A stretch of DNA of 64,000 nt, taken from positions 62,001 to 126,000 of the forward strand of contig JAVBSS010000003.1 in NCBI GenBank assembly GCA_031556525.1, read 5' to 3'. The notes under the pieces were generated by a model. That model made no database searches. It worked only from the letters and a program-made list of their open reading frames with translations, and was not told the origin of the DNA. Origin of the DNA: JAVBSN01 sp031556525 (GTDB lineage: Bacteria > Bacillota > Clostridia > Lachnospirales > Lachnospiraceae). Both the position numbers and the translations under genes were made by a program. Position 1 is the first letter of the stretch. Each line of letters opens with the position of its first letter. This document shows positions 1 through 7,679 of the stretch, one piece after another.

Positions 1-1072
1 GCGCTATAAGTCCAGGTACTTCCGAAATACTTATAGGATTACCCTCTGCGTCTTTTAAATTAGATTCTATAGTACTTATTGTTGCTACCACTTGTTGATA
101 TTGAGCCTGTTGTTCATCTGTTGCTGCATTAGCATTTATCAAAGGTTGTAGTGCATCCCTAGCTGCAACGCATTGATTATATGTATCTAAAGCTGTACTT
201 AAGGCTGTCCTTGTAGCCTCCAATGCCGCTCTTTGAGCAGGTAACGCTTTAAGAGCCTTCTCACTCTCTTCTAGAGAAGCTAATTGAGCTTGTAACATAG
301 TTACTGTCTCTGCTAACTCTGTTTTGGTAGAATTAAGTTGGCTTTCGGCTGGTCCTAACTCACTCTCCAACTGCTTCTTACCTGATTCTATAGCATTTTT
401 ACCACTATTAATTTGAGAAGACGCACTATTCATTGCATCTTCTGCTTCTCCAAACTTATCATCTAGAGATGCTTTTACTTTTTGGTTGATATCTGCTATT
501 TTATCTTCATCTAAAACAATATGTATTGATTCTTCAATACTTCCCATCGTATCAACTGATGCTACACCATCTACCGCCTCTATTGCTGGTTGCAACTCAT
601 TTGACACATATTTTGATAGTTCAGCTGCATCCATATCATCAACATCCGCTGCTACTACCATTACTGGCATCATATCAGGATTAATTTTCATAATTGTAGA
701 ACTACCTACTGAATCATCAAAATATGCTGATATTTGATCTAATTTCTCTCTCATATCTATTGTAGCCGTATCCATATTAGTATCACCGTTAAACTCAATG
801 ATAACTAATGAATAGTTCTCATTAGATATAGATTGTATATTCTTAACATTATTAATTGTTGCTATTGATTGTTCTATGGGTTTAGTAACCCCCGATTCAA
901 CCGACTCTGGACTTGCTCCTGGGTAAGTTGTAATTACTATTGCGTATGGTAATTCCATACTTGGTAATAAATCTGTAGTCATTTTCATTGCAGCTACCAC
1001 TCCAAGTACAATAACAAGTATTATACCTACGATAACTGTATAAGGTTTCTTAACGCTAAATTTTGATAACAT
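1..1072 (-). CDS. RND/MMPL-type efflux transporter, 5' part only
   Basis: Partial gene: the N-terminal ~357 residues are present and the rest lies beyond base 1. It starts MLSKFSVKKPYTV, then one hydrophobic helix (residues ~10-29), then a periplasmic/extracellular section with LLPSMELPYAIV and TYPGASPESVE, as in AcrB/HAE-type RND pumps of Firmicutes. From about residue 215 onward there is a long alanine-, glutamate- and glutamine-rich coiled-coil-like stretch, an insertion seen in Gram-positive RND-like exporters. ATG 1072 is chosen because AGGAAGGA lies ~11 nt upstream; an ATG at 1080 is in another frame and stops quickly. A consensus promoter and a TetR-like palindrome precede it. Substrate unknown. 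Confidence 0.85.
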   Translation of the reverse strand, partial: MLSKFSVKKPYTVIVGIILVIVLGVVAAMKMTTDLLPSMELPYAIVITTYPGASPESVESGVTKPIEQSIATINNVKNIQSISNENYSLVIIEFNGDTNMDTATIDMREKLDQISAYFDDSVGSSTIMKINPDMMPVMVVAADVDDMDAAELSKYVSNELQPAIEAVDGVASVDTMGSIEESIHIVLDEDKIADINQKVKASLDDKFGEAEDAMNSASSQINSGKNAIESGKKQLESELGPAESQLNSTKTELAETVTMLQAQLASLEESEKALKALPAQRAALEATRTALSTALDTYNQCVAARDALQPLINANAATDEQQAQYQQVVATISTIESNLKDAEGNPISISEVPGLIA

Positions 1073-1100
1073 TTTTTCATGTCCTTCCTAGTTTTTCTCC

Positions 1101-1116
1101 GACCGACTGGTCAGTC
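1101..1116. promoter_or_regulatory. Probable TetR-family operator
   Basis: GACCGACTGGTCAGTC contains the inverted repeat GACTG-GT-CAGTC and sits at the expected transcription start, just downstream of the -10 box. Sequences of this type are typical TetR/AcrR operators in front of Clostridia RND/MMPL genes. No TetR gene is in the window, so the regulator is inferred; it may lie past base 1. Confidence 0.55.
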
Positions 1117-1124
1117 ACATAGGT

Positions 1125-1153
1125 ATTGTACATTTTATACATTATCATGTCAA
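1125..1153 (-). promoter_or_regulatory. Promoter of the RND gene
   Basis: On the minus strand TTGACA (1148-1153) and TACAAT (1125-1130) are separated by exactly 17 bp. This is a near-perfect housekeeping sigma promoter lying 53 bp or more upstream of the start codon. Confidence 0.75.
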
Positions 1154-1183
1154 AGAATTTTTTCTATAATTTTTATAAAATTT

Positions 1184-1993
1184 TTATAAACAAAATCTAT
1201 CCAAGCTTCCTACCATCAGTATAGATTCTGCTAAATCACTCCTATAACTATCATCCCTTTTGTTAAGGCTCGCTATTACTACACTATCTTCCCCCTGCCT
1301 ATTAGTTGCATGTATAAACCTCCCATTACCAATATACATTGCTATGTGCCCTGCAAAATACAACAAATCTGCTTCTTTAACATCTTCTATTTCTATCTTT
1401 ACAATAGGATAACCTTCACGTATATAAGAATCTCTCCAGATAGTAATACCATTTAACATATATGCCATGAAACATAGTCCCGAACAATCTATTCCCAAAG
1501 GTGATTTACCACCCCACCTATACTGAGTTCCCATATAGGACATAGCGGACTCCACAATCTTCTTTCTTAGACTAGCTTCATTACTCCCCCTAGGAATTAT
1601 TTCACTTAGTCCACTGGTCTTTATATATCCTATTTTTCCACTATATAGTAATACCTCTGTATAGCCATTACTTTCCCTATTAAGTGTATTGAGTCTACTA
1701 CCCTTGAGTACAGTGCATATCCTTTTACTTTTTATATCTGGTTTTTCGTATATATCATTCATTCTTCCTATTACAAGTTCATTTCTTCCCTTTGTTAATT
1801 TGTAACTAATCACGTCCTCTGATTTTATATACCCCTCGTACCCATAAAATGTCTTTATTAACATCCAACCATTAAGCATCCTCCTCTCTATATAAATTTC
1901 CATTCCATAGAGAAGTTCATCTACCACTGTGGATTTTTGATTAGGTTCTTCTTTAACTGACACCAATTCTTTAGCTATAACATATCTATCCAT
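1184..1993 (-). CDS. SH3-domain NlpC/P60 cysteine peptidase (muropeptide hydrolase)
   Basis: 269 residues with no signal peptide, so probably cytoplasmic. Two SH3b-like segments (about residues 1-65 and 70-135) precede an NlpC/P60 domain (about 145-265). The catalytic residues can be read: Cys170 in GIDCSGL, His226 in GHIAMYIG and His238 in FIHATN. This architecture matches YkfC-like gamma-D-glutamyl-L-diamino-acid endopeptidases that trim recycled cell-wall peptides; the exact substrate is inferred. RBS GGGAGG is 7 nt before ATG. It is separated from the ABC operon upstream by ~95 bp and may have its own promoter. Confidence 0.85.
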   Translation of the reverse strand: MDRYVIAKELVSVKEEPNQKSTVVDELLYGMEIYIERRMLNGWMLIKTFYGYEGYIKSEDVISYKLTKGRNELVIGRMNDIYEKPDIKSKRICTVLKGSRLNTLNRESNGYTEVLLYSGKIGYIKTSGLSEIIPRGSNEASLRKKIVESAMSYMGTQYRWGGKSPLGIDCSGLCFMAYMLNGITIWRDSYIREGYPIVKIEIEDVKEADLLYFAGHIAMYIGNGRFIHATNRQGEDSVVIASLNKRDDSYRSDLAESILMVGSLDRFCL

Positions 1994-2087
1994 ATTTAAC
2001 GCCTCCCTATTACATATTCATTACGTTTATTCTATACAAAACGCTTTTCCTATATAATATGAAGAAACTAGATAGTATATACTTATA

Positions 2088-3128
2088 TTAATCTAATTTA
2101 TTTCTAATTTTTCTCGGCGCTATATAATAATTAATTACAAATAGTCCTACCACGCAGGCCGCGACCGAATCTATCCTAATAACTATGTTATAATCCCCTG
2201 TAAACACTTCTATAAGATACACCATCATTAATGCCGCTACAATTCCAAGATTTATATATCTAGGAAGTTTAAAATAGAACAACCCTCCATTCGAATAATC
2301 AATCCTTTTACTATAATATATAGCTATTACAGATAAAATCACCGCCACCGCTAGTATAAGCATAATAACTTTATATGTATCTCCATTTTTCAACATATCC
2401 GTCATTGTATTGTGATATTCACCATTCTCATACCAATATGCTGCTATAGTAGGAAAAAGTTTAACAACATTACTATATAATCTTATATCCATTCCACCAA
2501 GTGAATCTACCAATATGAATTTCAATGATATATAATTAGCTCCCGCTATAACACATGCAAGTATTCCATTGCTAGTTACCACCCTTAATAGTCCTATTAT
2601 GGTTACTATTAGTATATCCGATGCAATCATAACAATAATACAAGTGCCAACACTCTCTTTTATCCCGCTCCAATACACTCCACATTCTTCAAATCGTTGT
2701 ACATATATTCGCTCAAACAAATACATACATCCCCCTATAATCATTACCAGCATCGAATCCATGACTATTCCAAAAACAGTATCCGTCACCTTGTTTACCG
2801 GCAATGCAGCCATAAATTCTATTGTCTTTCTATTTATTCTCGATATTGATTTCAACAAATTAAGCACGAACAACCCTATAATAATAGCCCAATTAAATGT
2901 AACAAATCCAGAAAACGCATTTACTAAACTATGCTTAATATCTTCTTTCGTATAGTGATACTCAACTGTTTCTCCGTTATCAAGCATAATATAATGTTCT
3001 CCTTCATTCGTATCAACCCAACTCTCTTGATGGTTATACATCATCATCATTACCGCTATGAGCATAACCAACCCACACACTATATAATACGCATATTGCA
3101 TTTTAAACAGTTTTTTGTATTGTTCCAT
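2088..3128 (-). CDS. ABC transporter permease (second of pair)
   Basis: 346 residues, several hydrophobic helices, ABC-2-like. It is a paralog of the gene just upstream: both start M(N/E)QYKK(M/L)F(R/K)MQY and share the internal motif INRKTIEF and a C-terminal segment LPRYINLGIV. Last gene of the GntR-ABC-permease-permease operon, starting 5 bp after the previous stop with an AAGGGGG RBS. Gene order resembles Bacillus ytr-type operons, which are induced by cell-wall-active agents; the substrate here is not known. Confidence 0.8.
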   Translation of the reverse strand: MEQYKKLFKMQYAYYIVCGLVMLIAVMMMMYNHQESWVDTNEGEHYIMLDNGETVEYHYTKEDIKHSLVNAFSGFVTFNWAIIIGLFVLNLLKSISRINRKTIEFMAALPVNKVTDTVFGIVMDSMLVMIIGGCMYLFERIYVQRFEECGVYWSGIKESVGTCIIVMIASDILIVTIIGLLRVVTSNGILACVIAGANYISLKFILVDSLGGMDIRLYSNVVKLFPTIAAYWYENGEYHNTMTDMLKNGDTYKVIMLILAVAVILSVIAIYYSKRIDYSNGGLFYFKLPRYINLGIVAALMMVYLIEVFTGDYNIVIRIDSVAACVVGLFVINYYIAPRKIRNKLD

Positions 3129-3133
3129 CTTAA

Positions 3134-4195
3134 TCAGTCCCCCTTTCTAGTTAACTTCGCTCTATTCCTCTTTGGTGATATAAAATAATTAAGTACAAAC
3201 AGACCTATTACACACGCAATTACTAGATTTACTTTTAGTAAACTATCGTAATCCCACATAAATGTTTCTACTATATAAATAATCATTAATACTATCACTA
3301 TTCCCAAATTAATATATCTAGGTAAGGTAAAACAAAACCATCCACTTCGGGAACAATCAACTTTTCTACTATAATATAGAGAGATAAAAACCAAAACAGC
3401 TATTGCTATCACTAATGTAGCTACTATTTTCAGAAAATAATTACTTTCCATAGAATATGTGGTATTCATAACATAACCACCATCTGTATTCCTCCAATAC
3501 TCATTTAGTGGAAAGAATACTCTAACAGCGTTGTTATATAACACATCATTATACTCACCTAATATATCAACTAATATAAAATTCAAAGAAAAATAGTTAA
3601 ACACCGTGACAAAGCATGCCACCATTCCGTTGGTCATTACCACTTCTAATAATTTGAACATAACAATAATAAACATATCTGAAAGAATTAATATAAATAA
3701 CATTCTACCTATCCCTAGCATTAGATCCTCAGAATATGCTCTAAATAACTCATGACCGCTTATAGTTATACGTTCATATATATATACAATCCCATAAATC
3801 AATACCACAAAAATCGAGTCCATACACAAATCAAAAATAGTCTGCGATGCTCTTTTGATAGGCAATACAGCCACAAATTCTATCGTCTTTCTATTTATTC
3901 TATTTACAGCTCGCAACATATTCATTACGAATATCCCTATAATAACTATCCAATTTAAATAATAGATATAACCAATAATCCCCTCAACCACCTGTGAACT
4001 AATTTCCATTCCTACTCTTTGATTGACACTATCATTCCAATATCCATTTATTACTTTGATATACGCATCATAATGTAGATTTATCTCGAGCATATGCATG
4101 TTATTCATCATTGCTATAATTGGCACTATTAAGAATAAACCAACTACTATATAGTATGTATACTGCATCCTGAACATTTTCTTATATTGATTCAT
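3134..4195 (-). CDS. ABC transporter permease (first of pair)
   Basis: About 353 residues with multiple membrane helices. ATG 4195 (MNQYKKMFRMQY) is preferred over an ATG 30 bp earlier because it aligns with the start of the paralogous permease downstream and leaves a purine-rich RBS (AAGGGGG) upstream. The first 14 bp overlap the end of the ATPase gene, a sign of translational coupling. Together with its paralog it should form a heterodimeric membrane channel driven by the upstream ATPase. Confidence 0.8.
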   Translation of the reverse strand: MNQYKKMFRMQYTYYIVVGLFLIVPIIAMMNNMHMLEINLHYDAYIKVINGYWNDSVNQRVGMEISSQVVEGIIGYIYYLNWIVIIGIFVMNMLRAVNRINRKTIEFVAVLPIKRASQTIFDLCMDSIFVVLIYGIVYIYERITISGHELFRAYSEDLMLGIGRMLFILILSDMFIIVMFKLLEVVMTNGMVACFVTVFNYFSLNFILVDILGEYNDVLYNNAVRVFFPLNEYWRNTDGGYVMNTTYSMESNYFLKIVATLVIAIAVLVFISLYYSRKVDCSRSGWFCFTLPRYINLGIVIVLMIIYIVETFMWDYDSLLKVNLVIACVIGLFVLNYFISPKRNRAKLTRKGD

Positions 4196-5072
4196 CCCCA
4201 ACAACCCCCTTATTAGCATATACAAAGAATTCCTCCAACGTTATAGGTATCTCTTCTATCAAACTTGCTCCTGCATTTCGCAATTCACTAATAAAAATAT
4301 CATCTAGCTCTTCAACAACCACTGTATATATACTACCCACGTTTTTCAAATCAATAATCCTAGGGTTATTATATAATTTCTTAGGAAATCCACCTTCAAA
4401 CACAATTTGTAACTTAGCGTATTTTTCTTTAACGCTATCTATATTACCTTCCAAATCAACCTTACCCTCTTTCATCATAGTTACTCTATCGCAGATAGAT
4501 TCTAGACCTGTTAGGTTATGTGATGATATCAATACACCGACATCTCTATTCTCAACCTCAGAAACTATGATTTCTAACAATTGATTTTTTCCTATTACAT
4601 CTAAACCCGATGTAGGCTCATCTAAAATAATATAATCGCTATTTTGTGCAATACTTAGCATAAATGCTAATCTCATCTTCTGTCCTTTTGACAGTGACGA
4701 AATCGTAGCCCTTTTATTAAGTTTAAAAATACTATTAAGTTCATCGAAGCGATTCTCATCAAACTTCTCATAAAAGTTCTTATATAGCTTTATAATCTTT
4801 CTAATGCTATAACCTGGTATGTATTCATTATAATCTGATACATAAGCTATATTTTCCTTAACCTCTGGATTATCATATACTGGCTTTCCATCATATAGAA
4901 TCTCTCCCGAATCTAATCTATATATTCCCACCAAGCATTTAATTAGTGTTGTCTTTCCTGCACTATTCTCTCCTATAAGTCCATGTATTTCTCCCTTATT
5001 AACAATCATATTTATATCTTCCATTGCCTTCATCTTGTAATAGCTCTTGCTCGCATTCTTAACCTCTAGCAT
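4182..5072 (-). CDS. ABC transporter ATP-binding protein (YtrB/BcrA-like)
   Basis: 296 residues. Walker A GENSAGKTT (~38-46), signature LSKGQ (~130), Walker B IILDEPTSG (~150) and the switch histidine in SSHN are all present, so the ATPase should be active. The LSKGQ form of the signature and a ~75-residue C-terminal extension are common in the GntR-linked ABC-2 family. It sits between the GntR regulator (12 bp gap) and two permeases. Likely role: export or envelope-stress detoxification, inferred from context. Confidence 0.88.
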   Translation of the reverse strand: MLEVKNASKSYYKMKAMEDINMIVNKGEIHGLIGENSAGKTTLIKCLVGIYRLDSGEILYDGKPVYDNPEVKENIAYVSDYNEYIPGYSIRKIIKLYKNFYEKFDENRFDELNSIFKLNKRATISSLSKGQKMRLAFMLSIAQNSDYIILDEPTSGLDVIGKNQLLEIIVSEVENRDVGVLISSHNLTGLESICDRVTMMKEGKVDLEGNIDSVKEKYAKLQIVFEGGFPKKLYNNPRIIDLKNVGSIYTVVVEELDDIFISELRNAGASLIEEIPITLEEFFVYANKGVVGDESI

Positions 5073-5084
5073 ATTCTTATCCCC

Positions 5085-5459
5085 CTATTCTAGTTCTTCA
5101 TATATATTGTCTACTATCTCTATTATATCTTCTTTACTTATCTCCATCATCTTAAGTTCTAAAACACTTGATCTAATATTTGCTATTGCCTTATCTCTAA
5201 CCGCAGTATTTTGCTTAACATTAAGTGATTGTGCTATAAATGTGCCCTTTCCTCTTACTGTCTCTATCACCTTCTGTCGCTCTAACTCTTGATATGCTTT
5301 AGCTACTGTAGTTGGCGTAATCGAAAGTTCTATAGCCAACTTTCTAACCGATGGAATAATATCACCTTCCCTGAGGTATCCTTTTATTGCATTCAACTTA
5401 ACTTGCTCTATAATCTGTTCATATATTGGTTTATTGCTTTTATAGTCCAGTTTAATCAT
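5085..5459 (-). CDS. GntR-family transcriptional regulator (YtrA subfamily)
   Basis: About 124 residues. The winged-helix domain covers residues ~1-75: PIYEQIIEQVKLNAIKGYL, then IPSVRKLAIELSITPTTVAKAYQELE, the GntR recognition helix region. The short C-terminal helix without an effector domain is typical of YtrA-type regulators that control their own ABC operon. Start ATG 5459 is chosen because GGAGGTG lies directly upstream (5465-5471); a longer reading from 5504 would put the RBS inside the coding region. First gene of the operon, so autoregulation is likely. Confidence 0.87.
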   Translation of the reverse strand: MIKLDYKSNKPIYEQIIEQVKLNAIKGYLREGDIIPSVRKLAIELSITPTTVAKAYQELERQKVIETVRGKGTFIAQSLNVKQNTAVRDKAIANIRSSVLELKMMEISKEDIIEIVDNIYEELE

Positions 5460-5549
5460 ACATTCACCTCCTACACACAATTCAATCTCTATAAATATTT
5501 CCACCTTACATTTCTCTTAACCCTGTTCCATCACATAGCTATTTTTCTT

Positions 5550-5560
5550 CACACAGTGTG
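5550..5560. promoter_or_regulatory. Candidate GntR operator palindrome
   Basis: CACAC-A-GTGTG is a perfect 5-bp-arm palindrome ~30 bp downstream of the GntR operon -10 box. Position fits an autoregulatory site; assignment is inference. Confidence 0.35.
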
Positions 5561-5588
5561 TTACAAGTGTATTACTTAATGTAGTACA

Positions 5589-5617
5589 ATTTTAGCATAG
5601 GGTTATATATTAGTCAA
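5589..5617 (-). promoter_or_regulatory. Promoter of the GntR-ABC operon
   Basis: Minus strand TTGACT (5612-5617), 17 bp, TAAAAT (5589-5594). It faces the GntR gene, whose start is ~130 bp downstream. Confidence 0.65.
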
Positions 5618-5640
5618 TATAGTAAATACAATCTTTACAA

Positions 5641-5677
5641 CAAAAAATGCAGTATCGACCGTGGTCTAATACTGCAT
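5641..5677 (-). terminator. Rho-independent terminator of the phosphopantetheinyl transferase gene
   Basis: ATGCAGTAT (5647-5655) pairs with ATACTGCAT (5669-5677), with an inner GACC/GGTC helix, and the minus strand continues into TTTTTTG. The hairpin contains the gene's stop codon (5666-5668), so the terminator overlaps the coding end. Confidence 0.85.
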
Positions 5678-6325
5678 CCCTCTTAATATATCTTCTTTAA
5701 TTAGTGTAGTAATATCTTCAACCCTTACATTGCTATCTGATATAGTGCATATGGATACTATATTATCTTCTATATCAAATTGGGTAAAAGTGTATCCCTC
5801 CATACAATTAACAAGATTACCACTTTTATCCCGATAGACCTCTATTGTTTCTAATGGATACCCTATCCCTATCCCCATATTCTTTGCAAAGCTTTCCTTC
5901 AATGTCCAAATGCTAGTAAAATATCTATCTCGGTTTTTACTTTGCTCAAGATTCTCTTTTTGATTTTTTGTGAATATCCTATTAACTACATTATCACGAC
6001 ACTTCCTGATCTTCTCACAATCCACACCAATCTCTTCACCACAAAAGCCTATGATTACTAGGTTTTCACTATGACTTATATTAAACATCACATTTTTTAT
6101 ATTACTAATTCGCGGTTTTTTACCATCACATTTTTCTAATTCAAAATGTGATTTTATGTTTTTTCGGCCTTTCAGGTAATAATTCAACATTCTATAACCC
6201 ATTTCGTGCTTTAGCTTAGTTTCTGTATTAATAGTCTGATTATCTTCTATGCTAACCATAGTTCCTGACCCTATTTTTTCATTCCAATCTTCCTTATTGT
6301 ATTTTACATAAAATAATTCAACCAC
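5666..6325 (-). CDS. 4'-phosphopantetheinyl transferase, Sfp type
   Basis: 219 residues. It should transfer phosphopantetheine from CoA to a carrier-protein serine. The family motifs are present: GVDCEK (Asp102, Glu104, Mg2+ ligands) and FTSIWTLKESFAKNMGIG (Trp140, Lys143, Glu144, Lys148), plus FNISHSE. Start is GTG 6325 with AGAGGA ~8 nt upstream; the nearby ATG is out of frame. Monocistronic, with its own promoter and terminator. No carrier-protein, NRPS or PKS gene is nearby, so the partner could be fatty-acid ACP or a remote cluster. Confidence 0.88.
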   Translation of the reverse strand: MVELFYVKYNKEDWNEKIGSGTMVSIEDNQTINTETKLKHEMGYRMLNYYLKGRKNIKSHFELEKCDGKKPRISNIKNVMFNISHSENLVIIGFCGEEIGVDCEKIRKCRDNVVNRIFTKNQKENLEQSKNRDRYFTSIWTLKESFAKNMGIGIGYPLETIEVYRDKSGNLVNCMEGYTFTQFDIEDNIVSICTISDSNVRVEDITTLIKEDILRGMQY

Positions 6326-6403
6326 TTATGCATCCTCTTTTCATACGAGATTTTGTAGTAAATCCGTCTGTTTTCTACTCAATTTATTTTCCTGTTTATC
6401 TAG

Positions 6404-6432
6404 ATAATATTACATATAAATAATTAAAACAA
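6404..6432 (-). promoter_or_regulatory. Promoter of the phosphopantetheinyl transferase gene
   Basis: Minus strand TTGTTT (6427-6432), 17 bp, TATTAT (6404-6409). This is the main feature in the 326-bp gap 6326-6651, along with the queA terminator; nothing else is evident there. Confidence 0.5.
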
Positions 6433-6557
6433 GCTTGTAGGTTATTTTCAGAATCTTTATAATATTTCTAGTTATTCTCTAACTATTCAAGTAATTATTC
6501 AAATTTTCCATTCACTTCATGCCATTTATACCAATAATACTTTACTATACAAAACAA

Positions 6558-6595
6558 ATCCGCCTCATTAGATTTCTACATCTAATAAAACGGAT
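6558..6595 (-). terminator. Probable terminator after queA
   Basis: ATTAGAT (6567-6573) pairs with ATCTAAT (6580-6586) around a 6-nt loop. The stem extends through a 4x4 internal loop to ATCCG/CGGAT. The minus strand then runs into a T-rich tract (TTTGTTTTG). It lies ~57 bp past the queA stop. Confidence 0.6.
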
Positions 6596-6651
6596 CCGTC
6601 TCTTAACAATTAAAATATTATCACAATCAATGCATCTAAACTATCTATATT

Positions 6652-7674
6652 CTATAAGAACATTGCATCTCCAAAAGAAAAGAATCTATATTTCTCTTCT
6701 ACAGCAATATTGTACACATTAAGTATTGTTTCTCTATTTGCAAGAGCTGACACTAGCATAAGCAACGTAGATTCTGGCAAGTGAAAGTTTGTTATAAGCT
6801 TATCTACAATCTTAAATTTATATCCTGGATATATAAATATTTCAGTCCATCCACTACTAGCCTTAATATATCCATTATCATCTGCTGCAGTCTCTAAGGT
6901 TCTTGTACTTGTTGTACCTACCGATATTATTCTACCACCATTTTTCTTAGCCTCATTAATAATATCTGCATCCTCTTCACTAATCATATAGAACTCCGAA
7001 TGCATATGGTGTTCTAATACATTTTCAACCTTAACAGGTCTAAATGTACCTAATCCAACGTGAAGGGTCACATGAGCTATTTTAACGCCCTTTTTCTCTA
7101 TGTCTTCTAGCAATTCTTTAGTAAAATGCAATCCAGCTGTAGGGGCTGCTGCTGATCCCTCATGCTTTGCATATACTGTTTGGTAACGGTTCTTATCTGC
7201 AAGCTCGTGTGTTATATATGGAGGAAGTGGCATTTGTCCAAGTTCATCAAGAATCTCTTCAAATATACCTTCATATTCAAAACGAACAAGTCTATTGCCT
7301 TCTTCTACAATATCAATAACCTCTGCAACTAATAATCCATCGCCAAAAGATATTCTAGTACCAACCTTTGCCTTCTTACCTGGTTTAACTAGGGTTTCCC
7401 ATACCTTTTCTTCCTTACGTTTTAACAGTAAAAGTTCTATAGATGCTCCTGTACCTTCTTTGGAACCTATAAGTCTTGCAGGAATAACCTTTGTATCATT
7501 AATAACCAAGCAATCTCCAGAATTAAGATAATTAATTATATCGCTAAAATGTTTATGATCCACTTCTCCAGTTTCTTTATTAATAACCATAAGTCTAGAG
7601 GAACTTCTTCGCTCTAGTGGATCTTGAGCTATTAATTCTTCTGGTAAATCATAATTAAAATCTGATAATTTCAT
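6652..7674 (-). CDS. queA: S-adenosylmethionine:tRNA ribosyltransferase-isomerase
   Basis: 340 residues, normal length for QueA. It adds the ribose part of SAM to 7-aminomethyl-7-deazaguanine in tRNA to form epoxyqueuosine. Recognisable segments: MKLSDFNYDLPEELIAQDPL, GSAAAPTAGLHFT, HVTLHVGLGTFRPV and ITNFHLPESTLLMLV. It starts 5 bp after the pheT stop, so it is probably the third gene of the T-box-controlled pheST transcript, linking a tRNA-modification gene to phenylalanyl-tRNA supply. No other queuosine gene is in the window. Confidence 0.96.
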   Translation of the reverse strand: MKLSDFNYDLPEELIAQDPLERRSSSRLMVINKETGEVDHKHFSDIINYLNSGDCLVINDTKVIPARLIGSKEGTGASIELLLLKRKEEKVWETLVKPGKKAKVGTRISFGDGLLVAEVIDIVEEGNRLVRFEYEGIFEEILDELGQMPLPPYITHELADKNRYQTVYAKHEGSAAAPTAGLHFTKELLEDIEKKGVKIAHVTLHVGLGTFRPVKVENVLEHHMHSEFYMISEEDADIINEAKKNGGRIISVGTTSTRTLETAADDNGYIKASSGWTEIFIYPGYKFKIVDKLITNFHLPESTLLMLVSALANRETILNVYNIAVEEKYRFFSFGDAMFL

Positions 7675-7679
7675 ATTTC

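Noticed and set aside
486..737. Plus-strand open frame of 83 codons rich in Ser/Ile
   Set aside because: It lies antisense within the RND gene, has no RBS, and its sequence is only the reverse-strand reading of a conserved protein.
5085..5504. Longer start for the GntR regulator at 5504
   Set aside because: It would put the strong GGAGGTG site inside the coding sequence and add a non-conserved extension.
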